Assembly: GCF_009827515.1 (NCBI RefSeq)
Contig: NZ_WTYO01000001.1
Location: 98,501 to 162,500 of the forward strand
Reading direction: 5' to 3'
DNA length: 64,000 nucleotides
DNA from: Pelagerythrobacter marinus
GTDB taxonomy: Bacteria; Pseudomonadota; Alphaproteobacteria; Sphingomonadales; Sphingomonadaceae
In this document: positions 18,230-26,177 of the stretch, in pieces
How positions within the stretch are numbered: the stretch's first letter is position 1
Layout of the letters: each line of letters begins with the position of its first letter
Notes under the pieces: model-generated
Told to the model about the DNA's origin: nothing
The model's database searches: none
Seen by the model: the letters and a program-made list of their open reading frames with translations, nothing else
Position numbers and translations under genes: made by a program

Positions 18230-19705
18230 TTACTCGGCCGGCACGGCCCGCTGCGGCGGGGCCGTCGCCAGGCTGACGCCCCAGATCGCCAGCCAGGCGG
18301 CGATGAAGCCGGGAATGATCTCGTAGATGCCTTCGCCGCCGAGGAAGCCGGCATTCCAGCCCATCGCGATCCACAGGCCCACGACCCCGGCGCCGACCAC
18401 CAGCCCGGCGACCGCGCCCGCGCCGGTCATCCGGTTCCAGGTCAGCGACAGGATGATCAGCGGGCCGAAGGCTGCGCCGAAGCCCGCCCAGGCATTGGAC
18501 ACCAGGCCCAGGACCTTGCTTTCGGGGTCGGAGGCGATGACCATTGCTGCCAGCGCGACCAGCAGGACGGCAGCCCGGCCGACGTTCACGATCTCGCGCT
18601 CGCTCGCCTTCTTGCGCAGGAACAGGCGATAGAAATCCTCGGTCAGCGAACTCGACGAGACGAGCAGCTGCGAACTGATCGTGCTCATGATCGCGGCGAG
18701 CAGGGCGGCGAGGAGGAAGCCGGTCACGAGCGGGTGGAACAGCAGGTTGGCAAGGACGATGAAGATCGTCTCCGGGTCCTCCACGGCCAGCCCGTTGCGC
18801 GCGACATAGGCGCGGCCGGCCAGGCCGACGCCGATCGCGCCGATCAGGCACACGAACATCCAGCCCATGCCGATGTTGCGCGCGACTGCCACGTCCTTGA
18901 GGCTGCGCACGGCCATGAAGCGCACGATGATGTGCGGCTGCCCGAAATAGCCGAGCCCCCAGGTGACCGCCGAGAGGAAGCCGAGGAAGGTGAGGCCGTA
19001 ACCGATGTCGAGGAAGCCGGGCTGGACCTGCGTCAGCGATTCGCCGGCGCTGCCGCCCGGGCCGAACATGACGACCAGCGGCATGATGACCAGCGCGACG
19101 ACCATGATGCAGCCCTGGACGAAGTCGGTCAGGCTGACGGCCAGGAACCCGCCGACCATCGTATAGGCGAGCACGACCCCGGCGGTCAGCAGGATGCCGA
19201 ACATGTAATCGCTCATCCCCGTATCGCCGAACAGGCCGGCGAAGCTGGTCACGAACAGCTTGCCCCCGCCGACGAGGCCCGCGGCGGTATAGACGGTGAA
19301 GAAGACGACGATGATGATCGCCGAGACGACCCGCAGCGCGGTCGCCTGGTCGGGGAAGCGGTTGGCCAGGAATTCGGGGATCGTCAGGGCATTGCCATAT
19401 TGCACGGTCTGCTTGCGCAGCCGCGGCGCGACGACGATCCAGTTCACGAGGGCGCCGACGAACAGGCCGATGCCGATCCATGCCTCGACCAGGCCGGCGG
19501 CATAGAGCGCGCCGGGCAGGCCGAGCAGGAGCCAGCCCGACATGTCCGATGCGCCGGCGCTGAGCGCGGCGACGGCCGGGTGGAGCTGCCGGCCGCCGAG
19601 GAGATAGGCTTCCGATGTGTCGGTCGACTTGCGCCACGCATAGAGCCCGATGCCGAGCATCAGGATGAAATAGGCGGCGAGTGATACGAGGGTCCCTGTC
19701 TGCAT
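18230..19705 (-). CDS. putP: Sodium/proline symporter
   Basis: A 491-residue sodium:solute symporter (SSF family) with about 13 membrane helices. It has the PutP opening (SLAAYFILMLGIGLYAWRKSTDTSEAYLLGGRQLHPAVAALSAGASDMSGWLLLGLPGALYAAGL, the region binding sodium), YTMVGGFLAVSLTDFVQG and the SSLTEDFYRLFLRKKASEREIVNVGR segment, all close to proline permeases. It imports proline with sodium across the inner membrane. Start at 19705 (ATG) matches the family N-terminus. No putA is adjacent. Confidence 0.92.
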   Translation of the reverse strand: MQTGTLVSLAAYFILMLGIGLYAWRKSTDTSEAYLLGGRQLHPAVAALSAGASDMSGWLLLGLPGALYAAGLVEAWIGIGLFVGALVNWIVVAPRLRKQTVQYGNALTIPEFLANRFPDQATALRVVSAIIIVVFFTVYTAAGLVGGGKLFVTSFAGLFGDTGMSDYMFGILLTAGVVLAYTMVGGFLAVSLTDFVQGCIMVVALVIMPLVVMFGPGGSAGESLTQVQPGFLDIGYGLTFLGFLSAVTWGLGYFGQPHIIVRFMAVRSLKDVAVARNIGMGWMFVCLIGAIGVGLAGRAYVARNGLAVEDPETIFIVLANLLFHPLVTGFLLAALLAAIMSTISSQLLVSSSSLTEDFYRLFLRKKASEREIVNVGRAAVLLVALAAMVIASDPESKVLGLVSNAWAGFGAAFGPLIILSLTWNRMTGAGAVAGLVVGAGVVGLWIAMGWNAGFLGGEGIYEIIPGFIAAWLAIWGVSLATAPPQRAVPAE

Positions 19706-19923
19706 GGGGCAGGGGGGTAACAAGCAAGCGCGGCGATGGCTACCGGCAGTGGGAAATTCGCGACCGATCGAGCGCCCTCCGGCCGGCGCAGTCGGAATGT
19801 TAGGCGGCGCCGGCGGTATCCGAAACAATATGGCGTGTTCGAGCAATTCCGGTCGCCCGGGCAAAAAGGGGGCGGGCCGGACGGTTGCCGATCCGGTCGC
19901 GAAAGGTCCACAAGGGGCGCGCG

Positions 19924-20688
19924 ATGACCAGCGATCCCGTTCTCGCCGCCGTCTCGTTCGCCATGGCCCTGGGCTTTTGCGCGGTGCACCTGTTCGTCGG
20001 CCACCTGCGGTTTCTCGACGCGGTCCCGCGCAGCCGCTGGCTGAGTTTCGCCGGCGGGGTCGCCGTCGGTTACGTCTTCCTGCACATCATGCCCGAGATC
20101 GGCGCCCATGCCGCGACGTTCGAACGGGCGACGGGCCTCGCCGCGCCGCTGGCCGAGGCGGTGGTCTACACGCTGGCGCTGGCCGGGATGATCCTGTTCT
20201 ACGGGATGGAGCGGGCCATCGTCACCTCGCGCGACGCACGGCGGGAGGAGGAAGGGCGCGACCGGCCCGAGAAGGCGATGTTCCGCCTGCACATCGCCGC
20301 CAGCGGCCTGCTGATCTTCGTCATCGCCTATCTCCTCAACCACCGCGAGGACGACAGCCTCGCCGGGCTGGCCCTCTACTTCGTGGCGATGATGCTGCAT
20401 TTCGTCACCGCCGATTACGGCGTGCGGCGCCACCACGTGGAGCTTTACGACCGGCGGGGGCGCTGGGCGCTCGCGCTCGCGACCCTGGCTGGCTGGGCCA
20501 CGGGCGTCGTCCTGACGCTCGCCCCGCTGGCGATCGGCGGGCTGTTCGCCTTCGTCGGGGGTGCGATCGTGCTGGTCGTGCTCAAGGAAGAGCTGCCGGA
20601 AGAACGCCAGAGCTACTTCCTGCCGTTCTTCGGCGGCGCGGCGCTCTATGCCGCGCTGGCGCTGGGGGAACTGCACATGGCGACGTGA
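19924..20688 (+). CDS. ZIP-like integral membrane protein of unknown function
   Basis: A 254-residue protein with about eight predicted membrane segments and an N-terminus directed into the membrane. Two segments resemble ZIP metal transporters: GGVAVGYVFLHIMPEIGAH (compare the H-x-x-P-E pattern of ZIP helix 2/3) and VVLKEELPEERQSYFLPFFGG (compare the last ZIP helix), but the metal-site motif of helices 4/5 (HNxPEG, HExPEE) is not clearly kept; MMLHFVTADYGVRRHH may be its remnant. It could be a degenerate ZIP or an unrelated family. Divergent from putP by about 220 bases and convergent with bipA. Confidence 0.6.
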   Translation: MTSDPVLAAVSFAMALGFCAVHLFVGHLRFLDAVPRSRWLSFAGGVAVGYVFLHIMPEIGAHAATFERATGLAAPLAEAVVYTLALAGMILFYGMERAIVTSRDARREEEGRDRPEKAMFRLHIAASGLLIFVIAYLLNHREDDSLAGLALYFVAMMLHFVTADYGVRRHHVELYDRRGRWALALATLAGWATGVVLTLAPLAIGGLFAFVGGAIVLVVLKEELPEERQSYFLPFFGGAALYAALALGELHMAT

Positions 20689-20712
20689 TCGCCGCCATGT
20701 GCCGGCCCGGCG

Positions 20713-22548
20713 TCAGGCCTCCGCGCGCCGTTTCGCCTTCTTGCGCTCGTGCGGGTCGAGGATCGCTTTGCGCAGGCGGATCGACTGCGGGGTGACCTCG
20801 ACCATCTCGTCGTCGTCGATATAGGCGATCGCCTGTTCCAGGCTCATCCTGCGCGGCGGGCTCAGCCGGATCGCGTCGTCCTTCCCGGTCGAGCGGAAAT
20901 TGGTGAGCTGCTTGGACTTGAGCGGGTTGACCTCGAGATCCTCCGGCTTGGCATTCTCGCCGATGATCATCCCTTCGTAGACCTTGGCCTGGGGCGCAAT
21001 GAACAGCTCGCCGCGCTCCTCCAGCGCGTTCAGCGCGTAGCCGACCGCCTCGCCCGCGCAGTTGGAGATGAGCACGCCGTTGATCCGGCCTTCGATCGGC
21101 CCCTTGTAGACGTCGTACTTCTCGAACAGGCGGTTCATGATCCCCGTTCCGCGCGTGTCCGACAGGAATTCGCCGTGGTAGCCGATCAGCCCGCGGCTCG
21201 GCGCGGAGAAGGTGATGCGCGTCTTGCCCTGGCCGCTCGGCCGCATCTCGGTCAGGTCGGCCTTGCGCCGCTGCATCTTCTCGACGACCGTGCCGGAGTG
21301 TTCGTCGTCGACGTCGATCACGACCGTTTCGTAGGGCTCCTGGCGCTGGCCGCCTTCCTCGCGGAACAGCACGCGCGGGCGGCTGATGCCCAGTTCGAAG
21401 CCCTCGCGCCGCATCGTCTCGATCAGCACGCCCAGCTGCAGTTCGCCGCGGCCGGCAACCTCGAAACTGTCCTTGTCGTCGCTCTCGGTCACGCGGATCG
21501 CGACATTGGTTTCCGCTTCGCGCAGCAGGCGGTCGCGGATCATGCGGCTGGTGACCTTGCTGCCCTCGCGCCCGGCCAGCGGGCTGTCGTTGACGGCGAA
21601 GCGCATGGCCAGCGTCGGCGGGTCGATCGGCTGCGCGGCGATCGGTTCCTTCACCGCGGGATCGGCCAAGGTATTGGCGACGGTCGCCTTCTCCAGCCCG
21701 GCCAGCGCCACGATATCGCCGGCCCGCGCGCTGTCCACCGGCACGCGGTCGAGCCCGCGGAAGGCGAGCAGCTTGGTCGCGCGGCCGGTCTCGATCACGT
21801 TGCCGTCGGCGTCGAGCGCGTGGATCGGGTCGTTGACGTTCACCGTGCCCGACTGGACGCGCCCCGTCAGCACGCGGCCCATGAAGTTGTCGCGATCGAG
21901 CAGGGTGGCGAGGAAGGTGAACGGCCCGCTGTCGTCGAGGCCCGGCGCCGGCACGTGGTTCACGATCCGCTCGAACAGCGGTTCCAGCGTGCCCTCGCGC
22001 GCGGCCTGGTCCTCGCTCGCGTAGCCGTCGCGGCCCGAGGCGTAGAGGACGGGAAAGTCGAGCTGTTCGTCGTTGGCGTCGAGGCTGACGAACAGGTCGA
22101 ACACTTCGTCCAGCACCTCCTGCGGGCGGCCGTCGGGGCGGTCGATCTTGTTCACGACGACGATCGGCCTCAGGCCCAGCGCCAGCGCCTTGCCGGTGAC
22201 GAACTTGGTCTGCGGCATCGCGCCTTCGGCCGAATCGACCAGCAGGATCACCCCATCGACCATCGACAGGATGCGTTCCACCTCGGCGCCGAAGTCGGCG
22301 TGACCCGGGGTATCGACGATGTTGATCCGGGTCGCTTCCCCGTCGCCGCCCGACCATTCGACCGAGGTGCACTTGGCCAGGATCGTGATTCCGCGTTCCT
22401 TTTCCAGGTCGTTGGAATCCATCGCCCGCTCGTCGACCCGCTGGTTGTCGCGGAACGTGCCGGACTGGCGGAAGAGCTGGTCGACAAGGGTGGTCTTGCC
22501 ATGATCGACGTGGGCGATAATCGCCACGTTGCGGAGACGTTCGGACAT
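20713..22548 (-). CDS. typA: Ribosome-binding GTPase BipA/TypA
   Basis: A 611-residue translational GTPase that acts in 50S subunit assembly and stress adaptation. The G domain starts [16 protein letters not shown] (P loop at 13-20), with [21 protein letters not shown] (switch I), [21 protein letters not shown] (G3) and [12 protein letters not shown] (G4). EF-G-like domains follow, then the BipA-specific C-terminal domain ([25 protein letters not shown]). Start at 22548 gives the family N-terminus; in-frame sequence upstream has no match. Translated away from the divergent DUF805 gene. Confidence 0.97.
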   Translation of the reverse strand: MSERLRNVAIIAHVDHGKTTLVDQLFRQSGTFRDNQRVDERAMDSNDLEKERGITILAKCTSVEWSGGDGEATRINIVDTPGHADFGAEVERILSMVDGVILLVDSAEGAMPQTKFVTGKALALGLRPIVVVNKIDRPDGRPQEVLDEVFDLFVSLDANDEQLDFPVLYASGRDGYASEDQAAREGTLEPLFERIVNHVPAPGLDDSGPFTFLATLLDRDNFMGRVLTGRVQSGTVNVNDPIHALDADGNVIETGRATKLLAFRGLDRVPVDSARAGDIVALAGLEKATVANTLADPAVKEPIAAQPIDPPTLAMRFAVNDSPLAGREGSKVTSRMIRDRLLREAETNVAIRVTESDDKDSFEVAGRGELQLGVLIETMRREGFELGISRPRVLFREEGGQRQEPYETVVIDVDDEHSGTVVEKMQRRKADLTEMRPSGQGKTRITFSAPSRGLIGYHGEFLSDTRGTGIMNRLFEKYDVYKGPIEGRINGVLISNCAGEAVGYALNALEERGELFIAPQAKVYEGMIIGENAKPEDLEVNPLKSKQLTNFRSTGKDDAIRLSPPRRMSLEQAIAYIDDDEMVEVTPQSIRLRKAILDPHERKKAKRRAEA

Positions 22549-22752
22549 CTTTCGGAGCTTTCGGTTCGGTGCTGGCGCGCGACGATGGTGCAGCGCAATA
22601 AACGCGCGCGCCGTAGACGAGCACGAGGCCGGGGGCAAGCGGGGGCGGCCCGCCCGATGACAATTCGCGTTGCTGGCGGCGGAGGCTCGTGGTTCCCTCG
22701 CGCGGTCGGGAAGGGCCGAACGGGGCCACTTTCACGGATGGGGGACTTGTCG

Positions 22753-23208
22753 ATGAACTGGATGATCTTGCCGCTGAAGCGCTACTTCGATTTCTCGGGC
22801 CGCTCGCGGCGCCTGGAATACTGGATGTTCGCGTTGCTCAATGCGATCGTGCTCGCGGCCATCACGGCGCTGGTCTTCGGGTTCGGCAGGCCTGACCTCT
22901 CGACTTTCGACGATGGCGCGGGGGCGATGACCGTCTATGGCGGGCTGTTGTCCGGCATCGGCCTGCTCCTGCCGCTGTGGTGGCTGGCAACGTTGATCCC
23001 GAATATCGCGGTCAATGTACGCCGCTTGCACGATCGGGACATGTCGGGCTGGTGGTTTCTGGGCTTCATCGTCGCGGGCGCGATTCCGCTCATCGGCATC
23101 CTCGCCAGCATAGCCTACCTCGTGCTGATGCTGCTGCCCGGCACCCCGGGGCCGAATCGGTTCGGAGAGGATCCCAAGGGGCCCGCAACGCCGGAGGTTT
23201 TCGCCTAG
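22753..23208 (+). CDS. DUF805 small inner-membrane protein
   Basis: A 151-residue protein with four predicted membrane helices. It starts with the DUF805 signature MNWMILPLKRYFDFSGRSRRLEYWMF and has NVRRLHDRDMSGWWF, the family's second hallmark, then a hydrophobic hairpin ending in LPGTPGPNRFGEDP. Function of the family is unknown. ATG at 22753 is preferred over 22738 because GGGGA at 22741-22745 lies 7 bases upstream and because relatives begin at MNW. It stands alone between bipA and the TonB receptor. Confidence 0.88.
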   Translation: MNWMILPLKRYFDFSGRSRRLEYWMFALLNAIVLAAITALVFGFGRPDLSTFDDGAGAMTVYGGLLSGIGLLLPLWWLATLIPNIAVNVRRLHDRDMSGWWFLGFIVAGAIPLIGILASIAYLVLMLLPGTPGPNRFGEDPKGPATPEVFA

Positions 23209-23449
23209 CTTCGGGAGAGCGCGGCCTGCCCTGCCGCGAGGATTCGCGGCGGTTCGCGCGGCCTGCCTGCCGCCCCCTCGCCTTGCCGTAACGGCACCTG
23301 TGACTCGAAAGGCACATCACCCGTTCCCGGATGGGGAAGGGCGCCACGGCGCGCTTGAGAGGTTCGGAAAGAGAACCTATTCGCGGGAGCCAGGCGGGGC
23401 CCCCCTTCACGAGCTCGCGCCGATAATGGTTTTTTGGAGAGGAAACTCG

Positions 23450-26074
23450 ATGCGCTTTTCAGCTTCCGTTCGCTCGGCCCTGTTTGCAGGTGTGGCCGGC
23501 GTTGCCCTGCCGGTTTCGGCGTTCGCGCAGGAGGCACCGGAAACGGCAGCCGACCCGGCCGGGGAAACGGGCGAGGTTGCCGCCCCGATGTCCGCCGGCG
23601 AACCGATCGTGGTGACCGCGACGAAGCGCGAGATGACCCTCCAGGAAACCCCGGTTTCGGTCAGCGTCACGTCCGGCGAAACGCTGGAGCGGGCGGAGAT
23701 CCGCGACCTGATCGACCTGCAGACGGTGGCGCCTTCGCTGCGCGTCAGCCAGCTGCAAAGCTCGGCCAACACGACCTTCATCATCCGTGGTTTCGGCAAC
23801 GGCGCGAACAACGCGGGTATCGAACCGTCGGTCGGCGTGTTCATCGACGGCGTCTTCCGCTCGCGCTCGGCCGGGCAGATCGCCGATATCGCCAACGTCT
23901 CGCGGGTCGAGGTCCTGCGCGGGCCGCAGTCGACGCTGTTCGGCAAGAACGCCTCCGCCGGTGTCATCTCGGTCGTGACGCGCGCGCCGCAGTTCGACTT
24001 CGGCGGATCGGTCAGCGCGACTTACGGCAATTTCGACCAGATCGTGCTGAAGGGCGACATCACCGGCCCGATCAGCGACAGCATCGCCTTCTCGCTCGAC
24101 GGCAGCCTGAACAAGCGCGACGGCTATGTCGATGTCGTCAACCTCGACGAGAAGATCAACGAGCGCGACCGCTACTCGGTGCGCGGGCAGCTGCTGTTCG
24201 AAAACGGCGGCCCGCTGCGCATCCGCGCGATCGGCGACTATGCCAAGATCGACGAGCTGTGTTGCTTCGCCGGCAATGTCGTGGCCGGGCCGACGGTGCC
24301 GCTGCTGTTCGCGGTGGGCGGGCAGATCGATCCGGAGAACCTGTTTTCCGATCGGACTTATCTCAACACCCTGCCGGTCAACGAGATCGAGAACTACGGC
24401 GGCTCGCTCCAGGCCGATCTCGAGCTTGGCGCGCTGACGCTGACCTCGATCACCGCTTACCGCGAGCTGCGTTCGCTGAGCCAGCAGGACGTCGATTTCT
24501 CCAGCGCCGACGTGGTCAGCGAAATGCGCGACCAGGCCTACGACACCTTCACCCAGGAATTCCGCATCGCGTCCGATTTCGACGGGCCGGTGAACTTCCT
24601 GCTCGGCGCGTTCTATTTCAACGAACAGGTCGAACAGCACAGCGGCCTCAGCAACGGGCCCGACGCGCGGCCGTTCTTCGATCTCCTGGCCGGAAGCGGA
24701 ACGCCCGGCACGCTCGGCTTCGTCGAAAGCCAGCTCGGCTTCGCGCAGGGTTCGATCTTCGCCGAAGGCCCCTCCACCCGCGAGTATTTCACGCTCGATA
24801 ACGAGGCCTGGTCGATCTTCGGCACGGTCGATTTCGAGCCGTTCGACGGCCTGACGCTGACCGCCGGGTTCAATTACACCAAGGACAAGAAGGATTTCAC
24901 GCTCGAGCAGGATTCGCTCGATCCGCTGGCGAACGTGAACCTGGTGGACGTGGTGATCGTGGGGCAGATCGCGAACGCGCTGGGCGTGCCGCCGGGCAGC
25001 GTGGACGGCGCGACGATTGCCGCCTTCCAGCAGGCCAATCCGGCCGCGTTCCAGGCGATTGCCGCCGGGGCGAGCAACCCGGCGACGAATCCGCTGCTGG
25101 CGCTGCAGCCGCTGCAGTTCCTGCCGCCGTTCCTCGACGTGCCCAACGCGGTCGAGCCGGGCCGCACGCGCGACGACGATTTCAGCTACACGCTGCGCGC
25201 CGCGTTCGACGTGACCGACCGGCTGAACGCCTATGTCACTTATGCGACGGGCTTCAAGGCGTCTTCGGTCAACCTCTCGCGCGACAGCCGCCCGCTGCCC
25301 GCCGATTACACGCCCGGGCCCTATGGCAGCACGATCCTCGCGCCGTCGTCGCCGATCCGCGATGCGGGCCTGGCCGTGCCGAACCTCACCACCGGCACGC
25401 GCTTTGCCGGGCCGGAAGAGGCGGAAGTCTACGAAATCGGCCTCAAGGGCGATTTCCCCGGCCTGCGCTTCAACATGGCGCTGTTCGACCAGACGCTGGA
25501 AGGCTTCCAGTCGAACGTCTTCACCGGCACGGGGTTCGCGCTGGCCAACGCGGGCGAACAGTCCACCCGCGGGTTCGAGTTCGATTCGGTGATCCAGCCG
25601 GCCGATCCGCTGGTGTTCACGTTCGCGCTGACCTACCTCGATCCGAAGTACGACAGCTTCCCGAACTCGACCCTGGGCGACCTGTCGGGCGCGCGCCCGG
25701 CCGGGATCCCGGAATGGACGCTCGCCACGTCGGCCACTTACACGCACGAATTCGGCGTGTCGGGCAATGCCCTGATCGGCCGGCTCGACTATTACCACGA
25801 GAGCAATACGCAGATCACCGACGGCCTGACCGGCTTCGGCAGCAACGAAGCGGGCATCGCCATGGCGCGCCTGTTCCGGCGCGAAGTGAACCAGGTCAAC
25901 GCCTCGCTCACGCTGGCGCTGGACATGGGGCTGGAAATCAGCGGCTTCGTCCGCAACCTCACGAACCAGCGTTACATGACGCAGATCTTCGACGGCGTCG
26001 CGCAGGCGGGGACGGTCTCGGGCTATCCCAACCAGCCGCGCACTTACGGCGGCACGGTGCGGTTCAAGTTCTGA
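23450..26074 (+). CDS. TonB-dependent outer-membrane receptor
   Basis: An 874-residue receptor with signal peptide (cleavage near AFAQ, residue 25), a TonB-box-like EPIVVTATKRE, a plug domain (LQETPVSVSV, FIIRGFGNGANNAGIEPSVGVFIDGVFRSRSAGQIADIANVSRVEVLRGPQSTLFGKNASAGVISVVTR) and a 22-strand barrel that ends in the typical aromatic VRFKF. It imports an unidentified siderophore or other large ligand using TonB energy. ATG at 23450 follows GGAGAGGAAA. There is no neighbouring transporter, regulator or TonB gene to suggest the ligand; the plug sequence fits the large sphingomonad set of such receptors. Confidence 0.94.
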   Translation: MRFSASVRSALFAGVAGVALPVSAFAQEAPETAADPAGETGEVAAPMSAGEPIVVTATKREMTLQETPVSVSVTSGETLERAEIRDLIDLQTVAPSLRVSQLQSSANTTFIIRGFGNGANNAGIEPSVGVFIDGVFRSRSAGQIADIANVSRVEVLRGPQSTLFGKNASAGVISVVTRAPQFDFGGSVSATYGNFDQIVLKGDITGPISDSIAFSLDGSLNKRDGYVDVVNLDEKINERDRYSVRGQLLFENGGPLRIRAIGDYAKIDELCCFAGNVVAGPTVPLLFAVGGQIDPENLFSDRTYLNTLPVNEIENYGGSLQADLELGALTLTSITAYRELRSLSQQDVDFSSADVVSEMRDQAYDTFTQEFRIASDFDGPVNFLLGAFYFNEQVEQHSGLSNGPDARPFFDLLAGSGTPGTLGFVESQLGFAQGSIFAEGPSTREYFTLDNEAWSIFGTVDFEPFDGLTLTAGFNYTKDKKDFTLEQDSLDPLANVNLVDVVIVGQIANALGVPPGSVDGATIAAFQQANPAAFQAIAAGASNPATNPLLALQPLQFLPPFLDVPNAVEPGRTRDDDFSYTLRAAFDVTDRLNAYVTYATGFKASSVNLSRDSRPLPADYTPGPYGSTILAPSSPIRDAGLAVPNLTTGTRFAGPEEAEVYEIGLKGDFPGLRFNMALFDQTLEGFQSNVFTGTGFALANAGEQSTRGFEFDSVIQPADPLVFTFALTYLDPKYDSFPNSTLGDLSGARPAGIPEWTLATSATYTHEFGVSGNALIGRLDYYHESNTQITDGLTGFGSNEAGIAMARLFRREVNQVNASLTLALDMGLEISGFVRNLTNQRYMTQIFDGVAQAGTVSGYPNQPRTYGGTVRFKF

Positions 26075-26110
26075 CACCGCCCGCCCGACGGGGCCGGACG
26101 AAGATAGACG

Positions 26111-26143
26111 AAGGGGCCGCCTGTGCCGGGCGGCCCCTTTCCT
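26111..26143 (+). terminator. Rho-independent terminator, usable in both directions
   Basis: An 11-base-pair perfect stem (26111-26121 with 26129-26139, AAGGGGCCGCC against GGCGGCCCCTT) with a 7-base loop is followed by TTTCCT. It sits 37 bases after the TonB receptor stop and 35 bases before the stop of the converging ybbP gene; the A/T ends make it act for both transcripts. Confidence 0.85.
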
Positions 26144-26177
26144 GTGTGCAGGTTCCGTCTGCCGGGGCGGGGAAGCG

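Noticed and set aside
23209..23449. Possible cobalamin riboswitch upstream of the TonB receptor.
   Set aside because: I find no B12-box arrangement, only a small unrelated hairpin.
23459..26077. An 872-codon minus-strand frame opposite the TonB receptor.
   Set aside because: Shadow frame of a well-conserved receptor; composition is unlike a real protein.
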